Below, one piece after another: positions 8,669 through 16,809 of a stretch of 45,047 nucleotides of DNA. Made by a program: the position numbers and the translations under genes. Position 1 is the stretch's first letter, and every line of letters begins with the position of its first letter. Location: positions 1-45,047 of the forward strand of contig CAIJWE010000121.1 in assembly GCA_903824295.1 (NCBI GenBank), read 5' to 3'. The notes beneath the pieces were generated by a model. That model saw nothing but the letters and a program-made list of their open reading frames with translations. It was not told the DNA's origin and searched no databases. Source of the stretch: an uncultured Chlorobiaceae bacterium. GTDB lineage: Bacteria; Bacteroidota; Chlorobiia; Chlorobiales; Chlorobiaceae.

Positions 8669-10008
8669 TATGCATTCTCCTGTTCAAGACCATCAATAAA
8701 GGCTGAAATTTCCCTGTTCAGATGAAAATCATCGATACCTTTTCTTAAATCAAGCAATTGCAGATTTGGAAACATACACTCAATAGAGCTTTTCTCTTCA
8801 GGAGGCCCTTCAAATATCGCAAATGCCTGAATCGGCTTATCGCGTTTTGAAAGCATTTTTCTGCATTCAAGCAATTGCCGGCGCACCCAGACAGCGGTAC
8901 TGCTTCCATAGATGACAATCAGACCGTCGCACTCAAGAAGATTGACTTCAAGATCACTTCTGATATCCGAGGGGTCTCCACTGGCAAGAGGACGACTGTA
9001 CCCGACGCCCTGTCGTTTCAGTTCATCGCATACTTTTTCGGCAAGTGGCCGATCCGAAGACTCCATGTTGACAAATATCAAGGCGTTCAGGTTGGCTGGC
9101 TTTTTCACCGGCTGTGGTTTGACTTGTGAGGGTTTCAGGATAAAATCCTTAACTGCCCGTTTAAACTCTTCGATGCCTTCTGCTCTTACCGTGTCGCCGC
9201 TTACCAATAACCGATGCTCCTCATCCTGAATGGACGACATATTAAGGTAGGGACTGCGCCACTGGAAAAGAGGTTTTCCTGAATTTCTGGCAATCTCATA
9301 CTGCAACTGTAAATATCCCTTTGGCGAATCCGCTGGCTTCTTGCCTGGTCGAGCGTTTAACAACTGCACAAAAACAGCACAGTCAGCGAGGTCTTTTTCT
9401 GTGCATAAGCTCAAACTGGTCGCTTCCAGAGTTTGGTCAAGGGTGTAACAGGTATTCGGAAGAACATAAATCCCGTATTGATTCAGATAGCTTTTTACAC
9501 TTGTTCGTTCCTCTTCCAAATCATGAGCAACATCGCCAAGAAAGACGCAACGCTCCTTTGACTGTATGGGCACTTCGGGCGCATCCGGTAATGGATTCGG
9601 AAGTGCCTCGGCAGGAGGAAAAGAGATAATGGCATTGATGAGAGCGATAGTTTCACTCCTGTCGGGATTGCAGTAATTGATAAACTGAACTGTTTGCAAT
9701 TCCGAAGGGAGCTGGTTCATCTTGACGTTATCGCCAACCAACACCGGCAAGAGGTGTTTCCGAAGGCTGCGGGCGTAGGTGTATTCAAGCGTACATGCTA
9801 CAGAATCGTTTGATTCCTGACTCAACGCAAGAATGAATATGTCACAAGCGCGTATTCTGACCAGTATTTCATCCCACCACTGCTGCCCTCCCGACAGTTT
9901 TTTGTCGATCCATAACTCGTAGTCTGGAAACTTGCTCAAATCATTGAAAAGCACCTCGACGCTTTTGTTTGTTTTACTGCTATAGCTCAGGAATATCTTT
10001 TTTTTCAT
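8668..10008 (-). CDS. Protein with three tandem TIR-like domains
   Basis: 446 residues, predicted soluble. Domain 1 (residues 1-130) is a clear TIR: KIFLSYSSK, LWIDKKLSGGQQWWDEI, CDIFILALS, then SNDSVACTLEYTYA, where E75 sits in the position of the catalytic glutamate of NAD-cleaving TIRs. Domain 2 (about 153-290) starts RCVFLGDV and has QYEIARNSGKPLF, with E238 in the equivalent place. Domain 3 (about 308-442) starts LIFVNMESSDRPLAE and has VWVRRQLLECRKML, with E381. Domains 2 and 3 are more divergent and may be regulatory. Bacterial TIRs make signalling molecules from NAD or deplete it. It is the middle gene of the operon, 102 bases after the SLOG gene and overlapping the nSTAND1 gene by one base. 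Whether all three domains are catalytic cannot be told. Confidence 0.88.
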   Translation of the reverse strand: MKKKIFLSYSSKTNKSVEVLFNDLSKFPDYELWIDKKLSGGQQWWDEILVRIRACDIFILALSQESNDSVACTLEYTYARSLRKHLLPVLVGDNVKMNQLPSELQTVQFINYCNPDRSETIALINAIISFPPAEALPNPLPDAPEVPIQSKERCVFLGDVAHDLEEERTSVKSYLNQYGIYVLPNTCYTLDQTLEATSLSLCTEKDLADCAVFVQLLNARPGKKPADSPKGYLQLQYEIARNSGKPLFQWRSPYLNMSSIQDEEHRLLVSGDTVRAEGIEEFKRAVKDFILKPSQVKPQPVKKPANLNALIFVNMESSDRPLAEKVCDELKRQGVGYSRPLASGDPSDIRSDLEVNLLECDGLIVIYGSSTAVWVRRQLLECRKMLSKRDKPIQAFAIFEGPPEEKSSIECMFPNLQLLDLRKGIDDFHLNREISAFIDGLEQENA

Positions 10009-10110
10009 AATCCAACTCTATATTTGTTGCCAAATTTCATGTCACCGTTGATCCAGGCCCAAGGCGACTTCTGCCGAAAAGCCCTTGCAAAAAACGTTAT
10101 TCAAAAAAAC

Positions 10111-11796
10111 TCACGCCACAAGTTCGGGTGAATTGAAACTGATGAGCGCCCACCATTCAAATGTTTCAAGATTGACGGTTTGTGTAGCTTGCTGAACGAT
10201 CTGTCTGAGATCTTCAAGAGTTGTGCATTGTATTGCATGTTCTTCCTGCCTCTCCAGCTCAACGGCCATTTTGTTTGAGCGGGCAGCAATGCGTTCATAT
10301 TCCAACTGTTTGCCGATGGCATGGATTGCAGCGCCCCAAGCGGGCAAGATGATTGCAAGAAAAGTGCACAATTCACCGAAGATCGTACCATGTCCTATTC
10401 CGAGGAGGTGCAAAACAGCCATTGCAAGGGTGACACAAAACAGCGCGAACACGGCGTTATGCAGGTTGTGTTCGGCATGTTGTTTTCTTTTGGCATTTTT
10501 CAGGTGCCAGTTTTTTTGATCGGCCAGCCATCCATCAATGACAAATCTCTGTACCTCTTCCAATGATGGAGTACTGATGCCGGCAAGTACGTTTTTGACA
10601 TTGGTGGCAATCAGGAAGTCAATCCAGTTTTTCGGCTTGTTGTAGAATGGCAGGGTTTGCGTTGCTGATTTTGCTTCAGAATCGGTATTTCCTTGCAGAA
10701 CGATGGTAAACATGATGGTGCGAAGCTGTTCAGCAAGAAATCGGTAATCAATCCATTTTTCATGCCAGGATAACCGTTGGCACCTCCAGAGAGCCACGAG
10801 TACGCCAGCCATTGCGCACAACTCAAACACAATTATCCATAGATCATGTGGCAGAAAGATATGCTGGAACACCGCTACCGTAACAGCAACAGCAGCAAAA
10901 ATATGGATAGCTTTACTTGCCCGGACATGCCTCTTTTGATAATGGACGGCAAGCTGGTCTGCGCGAACATAGGTCGGGATGAGATTATCCAGCACGGGCA
11001 CAAAAAGTGATTCGGGCAAGGCGGCCCGTTTTGCCGCTTTCGTAAACTCCTCGGAGCATGCTGAAGCGGCTGTTTTAAACGTCTCTCTGGTGAGTGAACC
11101 ATCCCTGACGAATTCGACAAAATGCACATAATTCATGGAGAGTTTTTTTACAACATCGGGCAGTTGATGCTCGTCGTAGAGTGGCTTATTGTTCTCCGAT
11201 TTACCACCATTTTTCGGGGAAACAAGCAGAGTTGCCGGTGATGATGGATTGTCGGGATCAATACGGAGAACGGTGCGTCCCCATTTGAGAGCATAGCCGA
11301 CAATATCGGCGGTGCCACCCTCTCCTTTTGCCGGTTTTCCATCCCAGACAGCAATCAGGATTTCGCATGCATCGACAACTTTCTTTCCGACAAGCAGGTA
11401 TTTTGCGTTACGTTGATCCGGGTTGAACTCTTCCGATTTCTCTTGACTGCCTGTTTGTTCATGCGCGGCCTCTTTGAACAGCTCTTCAAACTCCACCCTG
11501 TCAGCAGGCTCGGCGAAGTCTTTGCGGTACTCATCAAGAGCAAATGGAAGCAATACTTTCAACCGGGAGTTCGGAAGTTTCAGTATTGAACGGGCGACCA
11601 TGCGGTCGGCTCCTTTGGCCAACGGAGAAATAGCTGTCCATTTGACAAGAATATCCTCCTCTTTTACGAACATTCTATTGAGAACTGCTATAAGGCGATC
11701 AACGGCTTCCGCTACAGGTTTTTCATCAGTCAGATTCCGGTGACCGGTGACTCCTATACGGAGTTCATAGGAGTGTTGCTCTGGCTTGCTTTGCAT
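10111..11796 (-). CDS. SLOG-domain protein with C-terminal membrane segments
   Basis: 561 residues. Residues about 12-180 are a Rossmann-like SLOG domain: LRIGVTGHRNL (12-22), ISPLAKGADRMVA (56-68), then CEILIAVWDGKPA with GEGGTADIV (144-166) and the strand TVLRIDP. SLOG domains bind nucleotides or nucleotide-derived signals. The C-terminal half is membrane-embedded, with helices about 296-315, 319-337, 446-465 and 472-493, and WIDYRFLAEQLR (348-359) between them, a motif seen in SLATT/DUF4231-like membrane effectors. The expected role is a ligand-gated membrane effector that permeabilises the inner membrane when its signal binds. It is first in the operon, upstream of the TIR gene. The SLOG call is strong; the exact family of the membrane part is less certain. 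Confidence 0.87.
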   Translation of the reverse strand: MQSKPEQHSYELRIGVTGHRNLTDEKPVAEAVDRLIAVLNRMFVKEEDILVKWTAISPLAKGADRMVARSILKLPNSRLKVLLPFALDEYRKDFAEPADRVEFEELFKEAAHEQTGSQEKSEEFNPDQRNAKYLLVGKKVVDACEILIAVWDGKPAKGEGGTADIVGYALKWGRTVLRIDPDNPSSPATLLVSPKNGGKSENNKPLYDEHQLPDVVKKLSMNYVHFVEFVRDGSLTRETFKTAASACSEEFTKAAKRAALPESLFVPVLDNLIPTYVRADQLAVHYQKRHVRASKAIHIFAAVAVTVAVFQHIFLPHDLWIIVFELCAMAGVLVALWRCQRLSWHEKWIDYRFLAEQLRTIMFTIVLQGNTDSEAKSATQTLPFYNKPKNWIDFLIATNVKNVLAGISTPSLEEVQRFVIDGWLADQKNWHLKNAKRKQHAEHNLHNAVFALFCVTLAMAVLHLLGIGHGTIFGELCTFLAIILPAWGAAIHAIGKQLEYERIAARSNKMAVELERQEEHAIQCTTLEDLRQIVQQATQTVNLETFEWWALISFNSPELVA

Positions 11797-12238
11797 AAAT
11801 GTTCATCACGAATTAATGAAGAGGACTCTATCAATTCAACCGTCCAGCTTTACAACATCGCACCTTTCTTGTTTTCGCAAAGGGGTACGTCCCGAAACAG
11901 GGTACCGTCCTTTCTCTTTTTCACCCAAAGCACAAGTACTGCGCAATATACGAAAGCAATACACATATTGCGCGTCAACAAGCGATTATCGATTCAAGAA
12001 TGAATGGCAAACCCCCTTGCCTTCGTCAGGCCTTCCTGGGTACGATCCTGAATCAGGCGTCAGCTTTATTATGACTGAGTGCGGGCTTTTTTGTATGTTC
12101 CTGCATTCTTTTTTGATTCAGGTTTTTAACTTGTCTTGACGGGTTCTTGTCAATGATGGGCAAACAGGTGGTTGAAGCTTTTATCTTGTAATTTTTGTGG
12201 CGAGGAAGCCATAACTTATTATAAAAAAGGGTACCGCT
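11797..12238. other. Divergent intergenic region: SLOG operon promoter side and ACT gene leader
   Basis: About 440 bases between the minus-strand SLOG operon and the plus-strand ACT gene. It holds a 9-bp inverted repeat (11941-11973), an inverted pair TTGAC (12136-12140)/GTCAA (12149-12153) and AT-rich runs near 12215-12230 that may be the ACT gene -10 region. No gene is recognised. Confidence 0.5.
11941..11973. promoter_or_regulatory. 9-bp inverted repeat, possible operator of the SLOG/TIR/nSTAND operon
   Basis: GCGCAATAT (11941-11949), 15-base spacer, ATATTGCGC (11965-11973): perfect arms, centre to centre about two helical turns, which suits a dimeric regulator. It lies about 145 bases upstream of the SLOG start codon, and a TTGAC box on the minus strand adjoins it. 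No regulator gene is in the operon, so the binding protein is unknown. It could also be an RNA hairpin. Confidence 0.4.
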
Positions 12239-12667
12239 ATGATTATCAAGCAATTGTCGGTGTTTCTCGAAAACAGGACGGGACGGCTTACCGAGCTGAC
12301 CGGTATCCTTGCCGCCAACGATATCAACATCTCGGCATTCAGCATTGCTGATACGGCCGACTACGGCATTCTGCGCATGATTGTCGGACGTCCCGAAGCG
12401 GCGGCAGAGGTGCTGCGAAACGAGGGATTTGCCGTCAAAATTACCGATGTTGTCGGAATGATTATTCCTCACAGGCCGGGCGGCCTGCATAAGGCGCTGC
12501 AGATCATCTCGGATAACAATGTTGCGATTGACTATATGTACGCTTTTGCATCCGGAGATTGCAAGGCAACGGTAGTTATCAGGGCTGACTCGCTGCAAAA
12601 ACTAATTGATGTCCTGCAGGAGCACAAAATGGAGCTGCTTCAGGAAGGGGATGTCTATCAGGTATAA
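12239..12667 (+). CDS. Tandem ACT-domain protein
   Basis: 142 residues made almost entirely of two ACT domains: residues 1-67 (IIKQLSVFLENRTGRLTELTGIL, with INISAFSIAD) and about 70-142 (VVGMIIPHRPGGLHKALQIISDN, with IDYMYAF). ACT domains bind amino acids and control metabolic enzymes; stand-alone double-ACT proteins of this length are common in anaerobes and are often next to phenylacetate-CoA ligase or amino-acid genes. Here an aminotransferase starts 12 bases downstream, which suggests amino-acid-responsive control of that enzyme or pathway. There is no catalytic domain. The ATG follows a purine-rich AAAAAAGGG stretch. Confidence 0.9.
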   Translation: MIIKQLSVFLENRTGRLTELTGILAANDINISAFSIADTADYGILRMIVGRPEAAAEVLRNEGFAVKITDVVGMIIPHRPGGLHKALQIISDNNVAIDYMYAFASGDCKATVVIRADSLQKLIDVLQEHKMELLQEGDVYQV

Positions 12668-12679
12668 AATCAATTCATC

Positions 12680-13873
12680 ATGCCAAGGTTTTCAAAAGCT
12701 GTATCATCTCTTCGTTCGTCGGAAATCAGGGATCTCATGACTCTTGCATCAAGGCCGGACATCATCTCCTTTGCGGGGGGAATGCCCGGCAATGAGCTTT
12801 TTCCTGTTGAGGAGATTGAGGAGCTTTTCCGCGGGCTCGACCTGAAAAAGAAACAGGCGGCATTTCAGTATGGCCCGACGCCCGGCCTTCCCTCACTCCT
12901 TGAGTCGCTTGCCGGGTTCCTTGAAACAAAGGGGTTGCCGGTTAAGGAGAACAGGCTGCTTATCACCACAGGCTCCCAGCAGGGGCTCAACCTGTTTGCT
13001 AAAGCTTTTATTGATCCGGGGGAGCCTGTCCTTGTCGAAAACCCCTGCTTTATCGGGGCGCTCTCGGCTTTCCGCGCCAGTGAAGCGGAACTGAGAGGGG
13101 TGCCGGTTGACCATGAAGGGATTTCGATGGAGGCGCTACGCCAGGAGATTGAGAGGGCGGAGAGGGCGAAATTTCTCTATATCACTCCCTATTTCCACAA
13201 TCCGGCAGGGCTGCTCTACTCGATTGAGCGCAAAGAGCAACTTATCAAGGCGCTTCAGGGAGAGAATATTCCGCTCATAGAGGATGATGCCTATGGCGAC
13301 CTCTATTTTTATGAAGAGGATCGGGAGCGTCTCAAGCCGATCAAGGCGATTAATCCGGAAGGGATCAATGTCTGCTATACCGGCTCCTTTTCGAAAATTC
13401 TGGGCCCCGGCCTGCGGCTTGGCTGGATGCTGGTGCCCGAAAAGATTTATCAGAAATGTGAGCTCATCAAGCAGTCAGCCGATGCCTGTTCGCCAAGTTT
13501 TACCCAGGTTCTCGCTGATGCCTTTATCCGTTCCGGCCAGATTTACACCTATATTGCAGGCGTACGGCAGGAATACAAAAGAAGGGCTGAGGCCATGGTT
13601 GCCGCTCTCAGGCAGTACCTGCCCGATTATGTGCAGTGGAACGAACCACGAGGCGGGTTCTATATATGGATCACGCTGCCCGAAGGAGCCGATGCAACCC
13701 GCATCATGACACTGGCGGTCGAAAAGGGCGCAGTCTTTGTGGCCGGAAAAACATTTGATCCCGCAGGGAAGCGCAACAACTCCCTCAGGCTCTCTTACTG
13801 CAACAACACCCCGGAACAGATCGCCGAGGGTATTCCCATCGTGGCCGGGGCCATCGTCGAGTGCTGCGGGTGA
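12680..13873 (+). CDS. PLP-dependent aminotransferase, fold type I (LysN/MocR-like class I)
   Basis: 397 residues, full length for class I/II aminotransferases. Visible features are the start region DIISFAGGMPGNELFP, FQYGPTPGLPSLLE, ITTGSQQGLNLFAK, the substrate-loop ITPYFHNPAG, EDDAYGDLYF, the PLP-lysine motif SFSKILGPGLRLGW with K239, and the C-terminal arginine motif NSLRLSYCN. The FAGGMP and FHNPAG signatures match the group that includes 2-aminoadipate, aromatic and branched-chain aminotransferases, so it moves an amino group from such an amino acid to 2-oxoglutarate. There is no N-terminal GntR DNA-binding domain. It is co-directional with the ACT protein (12-base gap). The exact substrate cannot be read from the sequence. 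Confidence 0.92.
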   Translation: MPRFSKAVSSLRSSEIRDLMTLASRPDIISFAGGMPGNELFPVEEIEELFRGLDLKKKQAAFQYGPTPGLPSLLESLAGFLETKGLPVKENRLLITTGSQQGLNLFAKAFIDPGEPVLVENPCFIGALSAFRASEAELRGVPVDHEGISMEALRQEIERAERAKFLYITPYFHNPAGLLYSIERKEQLIKALQGENIPLIEDDAYGDLYFYEEDRERLKPIKAINPEGINVCYTGSFSKILGPGLRLGWMLVPEKIYQKCELIKQSADACSPSFTQVLADAFIRSGQIYTYIAGVRQEYKRRAEAMVAALRQYLPDYVQWNEPRGGFYIWITLPEGADATRIMTLAVEKGAVFVAGKTFDPAGKRNNSLRLSYCNNTPEQIAEGIPIVAGAIVECCG

Positions 13874-14016
13874 GCCAACGTTATACAGCCAAATTCCACA
13901 GTTTTCCCACTGAACAGGCATGGATTGATCGGCATTCGGGACAATGCCTGAGAAAAATATTCGCACATCACTCATTTATATACAGACAAAAGTGCAATTT
14001 TCTCTCCCTTGCGCGA

Positions 14017-14418
14017 ATGGCTGCGCTGGTGGGTATATGGTTTATCTGTTCCCCCGGTGCAGCTTCCTGTCCCAAGAATCAAAATGGCAAAAAAATGGTG
14101 CATGAACTCGTTGAAACGGATAATGAGCGTGGGGCGGATATCCGTTTGCATGAAACGGTGAGGATAACACTGCCGGAGAACGCTACCACGGGGTACCGTT
14201 GGGTAGTTGAACGTTATGACAGGGCGCTCTTGAACGAGCTGGCCGCCGAATCACATTATCCAACGGCTGCTGTGGTTGGTTCCGGTGGCAATGTTGTTTT
14301 CATCTTTCAGGGGAAAAAGAGTGGTAGAGGAGAAATATTACTCAAGCAATGGCACTCATGGGAGGGGGATGCATCAGTCATTGCCCGTTTTCGAGTTCTC
14401 GTCAATGTTCTTCCATAG
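14017..14418 (+). CDS. Chagasin-family (I42) cysteine protease inhibitor, secreted
   Basis: About 133 residues from the chosen ATG. The first 20 or so residues form a hydrophobic export signal (ALVGIWFICSPGAAS). The mature part has the three chagasin loops: NATTGYRW (normally NPTTGY.W), the glycine turn VVGSGGNVVFIF, and the HSWEG loop corresponding to RPW. These loops plug the active-site cleft of papain-like cysteine proteases. The frame is open back to 13861, overlapping the aminotransferase end, but that stretch has no coding look apart from basic residues just before 14017, which could form the n-region if a rare start is used. Targets in this organism are unknown; defence against foreign proteases or control of its own are both possible. 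Confidence 0.8.
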   Translation: MAALVGIWFICSPGAASCPKNQNGKKMVHELVETDNERGADIRLHETVRITLPENATTGYRWVVERYDRALLNELAAESHYPTAAVVGSGGNVVFIFQGKKSGRGEILLKQWHSWEGDASVIARFRVLVNVLP

Positions 14419-14504
14419 CACTATTTTTTATCCATAAACTCATCCATCAGGGGCGGCTTGTTATAAGTTGAGGGTGGGCAATGAACGCTTGAATTATCCT
14501 GATT

Positions 14505-16604
14505 TTACTGATAGCGCTTGCGGATAGCGAGCGTTTCGATACGGGAATAGAGCGTTTTTGGATGCATGGCAAGCTTTTCTGCGGCACCGCCCTCTCCGCT
14601 TACCCGGCCGTTTGAGCGGCCGAGGGCGTCAAGTATCAGCTCCCGCTCCATCACTGCCATATCAAGTTCAAAATCGTGCATGGTTTTCTGTCGCAGGGAG
14701 TGCTGCGCATCCAGAACTGAAGGCAACGGCGAAAGCAGTGTTGAAAAATCAAGAGACACCCCTTCAGACACAATAACCGCCTGCTCTACAAAGTGGGCAA
14801 GTTCACGGATATTGCCCTTCCACTCTCGCACGACAAGACGCTGCATATCACTCTCCCTGAAGGTGCGGAGCGGCCTCGCAAACTCCCTTGAAAATTTGGC
14901 CGCAAAATGGGCGGCAAGCATGGCAATATCCTCCCTGCGTTCAGAGAGCGGCGGAATGGCAAGAGGAAAGACGTTAAGCCGGAAGAAGAGATCTTCGCGG
15001 AATCGCCCTTCGGCAACCTCACGCGAGAGATCACGGTTGGTGGCGGCAATGACACGCGCGTCAACCTTGATCACCTGTCGACCGCCAAGCCGCTCAAGTT
15101 CACGTTCCTGAAGCACACGCAGCAGCTTGGCCTGGAGCTCCAGAGGGAGTTCACCAATTTCATCCAGAAAAATCGTTCCGCCCTCAGCCAGCTCAAACTT
15201 GCCGATGCGGCGTTCCGTAGCACCGGTAAAACTTCCCTTTTCGTGACCGAACAGCTCGGATTCGATGAGCGGCCCGGGCAGGGTAGCACAGTTAATCTTG
15301 ATCAACGCACGCTTGCTGCGGGCTGAAAGATTGTGCAGGGCACGGGCGAAGAGCTCCTTTCCAGTCCCGGTCTCTCCCTGAATGAGCACCGTCGCGTCGG
15401 TAGGGGCCACCTGACTTACCCGGCGCAAGACCGCTGCAAGCGAGGCACTGCTGCCGATAATCTCCTCAAAGTTATGTGCCGCCTTGATCTCTTCGATGAG
15501 GCAGGTTCGCTCCCCCTCAAGCTTGCGGCGCAGCTCATCAATCTCCTCAAAAGCGAGATAGTTCTGGAGGGCAAGTGAGAGCTGGGGAACAATGAGGCTT
15601 ACGGTCGCCTGATCATGCTCTTCAAAAGAGCGGGAAGTATCGGAGATGATGAGCCCCGCACGGCTTCCGGGCGTATCCCAGAGCGGAACCGTGAGCAGGG
15701 AGCAGATACCAAATCGTTCTTTGACCAGAGCAAGAATCCGGTACTCCTCGCAAAGCTGGAGAAAGGCTGCGCCGCAAAAGCAACCCGGATTGGAAATCAG
15801 GGCAAAACTCTCCCGAGTGATCTCATCAATATCATCAACAGCCAGCATCTCTCCTGGAGTAATCGGCACAAAGCCACCGCCACCCTCACGCATGAAACTG
15901 TCAAAAATGCGATAGCTTCCGTCTTCTCCCATGACGCGAATGCCAAGGAAGGTGCAGGGTACCAGCTTGTCGATCTGCTCGCAGACCGCCAGCAGCATTC
16001 GGCTTCGATCCTTGATGGTGAGCAAGGCATTGTTGATGGCAAGCTGCATGGCCGTCTGGGCTTCACGCTGCCGTAACTCCTCGTAGGCAAGGGCATTGCT
16101 GACGCCAACGGCAACAGGCGATGAAAGTGTTGCCAGAAGCTCTTTTTCACTCTCCGACCAGCTCTTTTTATCCTTTGAAACAAAACAGAGAAAGCCGATC
16201 ACCTTGCCGCCGGTGCGCAGCGGCGAAAGCACTACCTGCCGCATACCGAGGTCGCAGAGTATCTGCAGAAGCGGAACGTCCGTAGTGTAACGCTCAAGAG
16301 CCTCTTCGATCGTGATAACTGAAACCGCCTGATCGCCCAGATGGGGTTCGATCCACGATCCTGCAATCAGCCTCTTTCGGCGATCAAACGTTTCGGGAAG
16401 CTGAAAGCGCAGCATTTCAAAAAAGACATTACTGTACCGCCCCTCCTTGTCAAAAGTAATGATGACGGCGGAATCAAACTCAAAAACAAGACGAAGCTTG
16501 TCGATAACCGTGCGGAAAAGCTCCTGGGGGTCACGGATTGAACCGACGGCATCGCTGATGTATTGCATCAGCTTATGGGCTTGATGGACGGAAGAATTGC
16601 TCAT
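14505..16604 (-). CDS. Sigma-54 enhancer-binding regulator with two GAF domains
   Basis: About 699 residues from the ATG at 16604 (a TTG four codons earlier, at 16616, is an alternative; residue numbers here count from that TTG). Two GAF sensor domains span about 18-175 and 185-350, with a GCFCG cysteine cluster near 278-282 in the second. A short coiled coil leads to the AAA+ domain: Walker A GETGTGKE (414-421), GSFTGA (461-466, a Ser variant of the GAFTGA sigma-54 contact loop) and Walker [10 protein letters not shown] (481-489). A Fis-type helix-turn-helix is at the end ([16 protein letters not shown]). It lacks a phosphoreceiver domain, so a small ligand or redox state sensed by GAF likely controls it, as in NorR/FhlA. 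It is divergent from the efflux operon with a -24/-12 promoter between them, so it most likely activates that operon. Confidence 0.95.
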   Translation of the reverse strand: MSNSSVHQAHKLMQYISDAVGSIRDPQELFRTVIDKLRLVFEFDSAVIITFDKEGRYSNVFFEMLRFQLPETFDRRKRLIAGSWIEPHLGDQAVSVITIEEALERYTTDVPLLQILCDLGMRQVVLSPLRTGGKVIGFLCFVSKDKKSWSESEKELLATLSSPVAVGVSNALAYEELRQREAQTAMQLAINNALLTIKDRSRMLLAVCEQIDKLVPCTFLGIRVMGEDGSYRIFDSFMREGGGGFVPITPGEMLAVDDIDEITRESFALISNPGCFCGAAFLQLCEEYRILALVKERFGICSLLTVPLWDTPGSRAGLIISDTSRSFEEHDQATVSLIVPQLSLALQNYLAFEEIDELRRKLEGERTCLIEEIKAAHNFEEIIGSSASLAAVLRRVSQVAPTDATVLIQGETGTGKELFARALHNLSARSKRALIKINCATLPGPLIESELFGHEKGSFTGATERRIGKFELAEGGTIFLDEIGELPLELQAKLLRVLQERELERLGGRQVIKVDARVIAATNRDLSREVAEGRFREDLFFRLNVFPLAIPPLSERREDIAMLAAHFAAKFSREFARPLRTFRESDMQRLVVREWKGNIRELAHFVEQAVIVSEGVSLDFSTLLSPLPSVLDAQHSLRQKTMHDFELDMAVMERELILDALGRSNGRVSGEGGAAEKLAMHPKTLYSRIETLAIRKRYQ

Positions 16605-16653
16605 GGCACAACACAAAGGGAGTGGTATTCCTGAAAATTAAGAACACATAGTA

Positions 16654-16665
16654 CAGAAAATTCTG
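16654..16665. promoter_or_regulatory. Inverted repeat CAGAA/TTCTG, candidate activator site
   Basis: CAGAA (16654-16658), AA, TTCTG (16661-16665), about 90 bases upstream of the -24/-12 promoter, a usual distance for enhancer-binding protein sites. Short, so it could be chance. Confidence 0.35.
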
Positions 16666-16711
16666 ATTATTTCGGAATCGTACATGACGAAGCAGAGTTA
16701 GGCGGCCCTGC

Positions 16712-16724
16712 AACGCATTGCGTT
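16712..16724. promoter_or_regulatory. Inverted repeat AACGC/GCGTT, candidate upstream activator site
   Basis: AACGC (16712-16716), ATT, GCGTT (16720-16724), about 30 bases upstream of the -24 element and inside the divergent region next to the sigma-54 regulator. Possible regulator binding site; unproven. Confidence 0.35.
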
Positions 16725-16751
16725 AACTGATTATCGGGACATTGCAGAACT

Positions 16752-16768
16752 CTGGCATGTTAATTGCA
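16752..16768 (+). promoter_or_regulatory. Sigma-54 (-24/-12) promoter of the TolC-UspA-EmrAB operon
   Basis: CTGGCATG-TTAA-TTGCA: the GG (16754-16755) and GC (16766-16767) elements have exactly the 12-base offset needed by RpoN, and the match to YTGGCACG-N4-TTGCW differs at one base. The start site would be near 16779, about 30 bases before the tolC-like ATG. A sigma-54 activator gene sits on the other side of the region, which greatly strengthens the call. Confidence 0.85.
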
Positions 16769-16809
16769 AACTTAAGAGCAACGGATATAACGGAACAAAC
16801 CATAGCTCC

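Noticed and set aside
13861-14016. Longer N-terminus of the chagasin-like protein
   Set aside because: It would overlap the aminotransferase end and precede the export signal by 52 residues without coding character.
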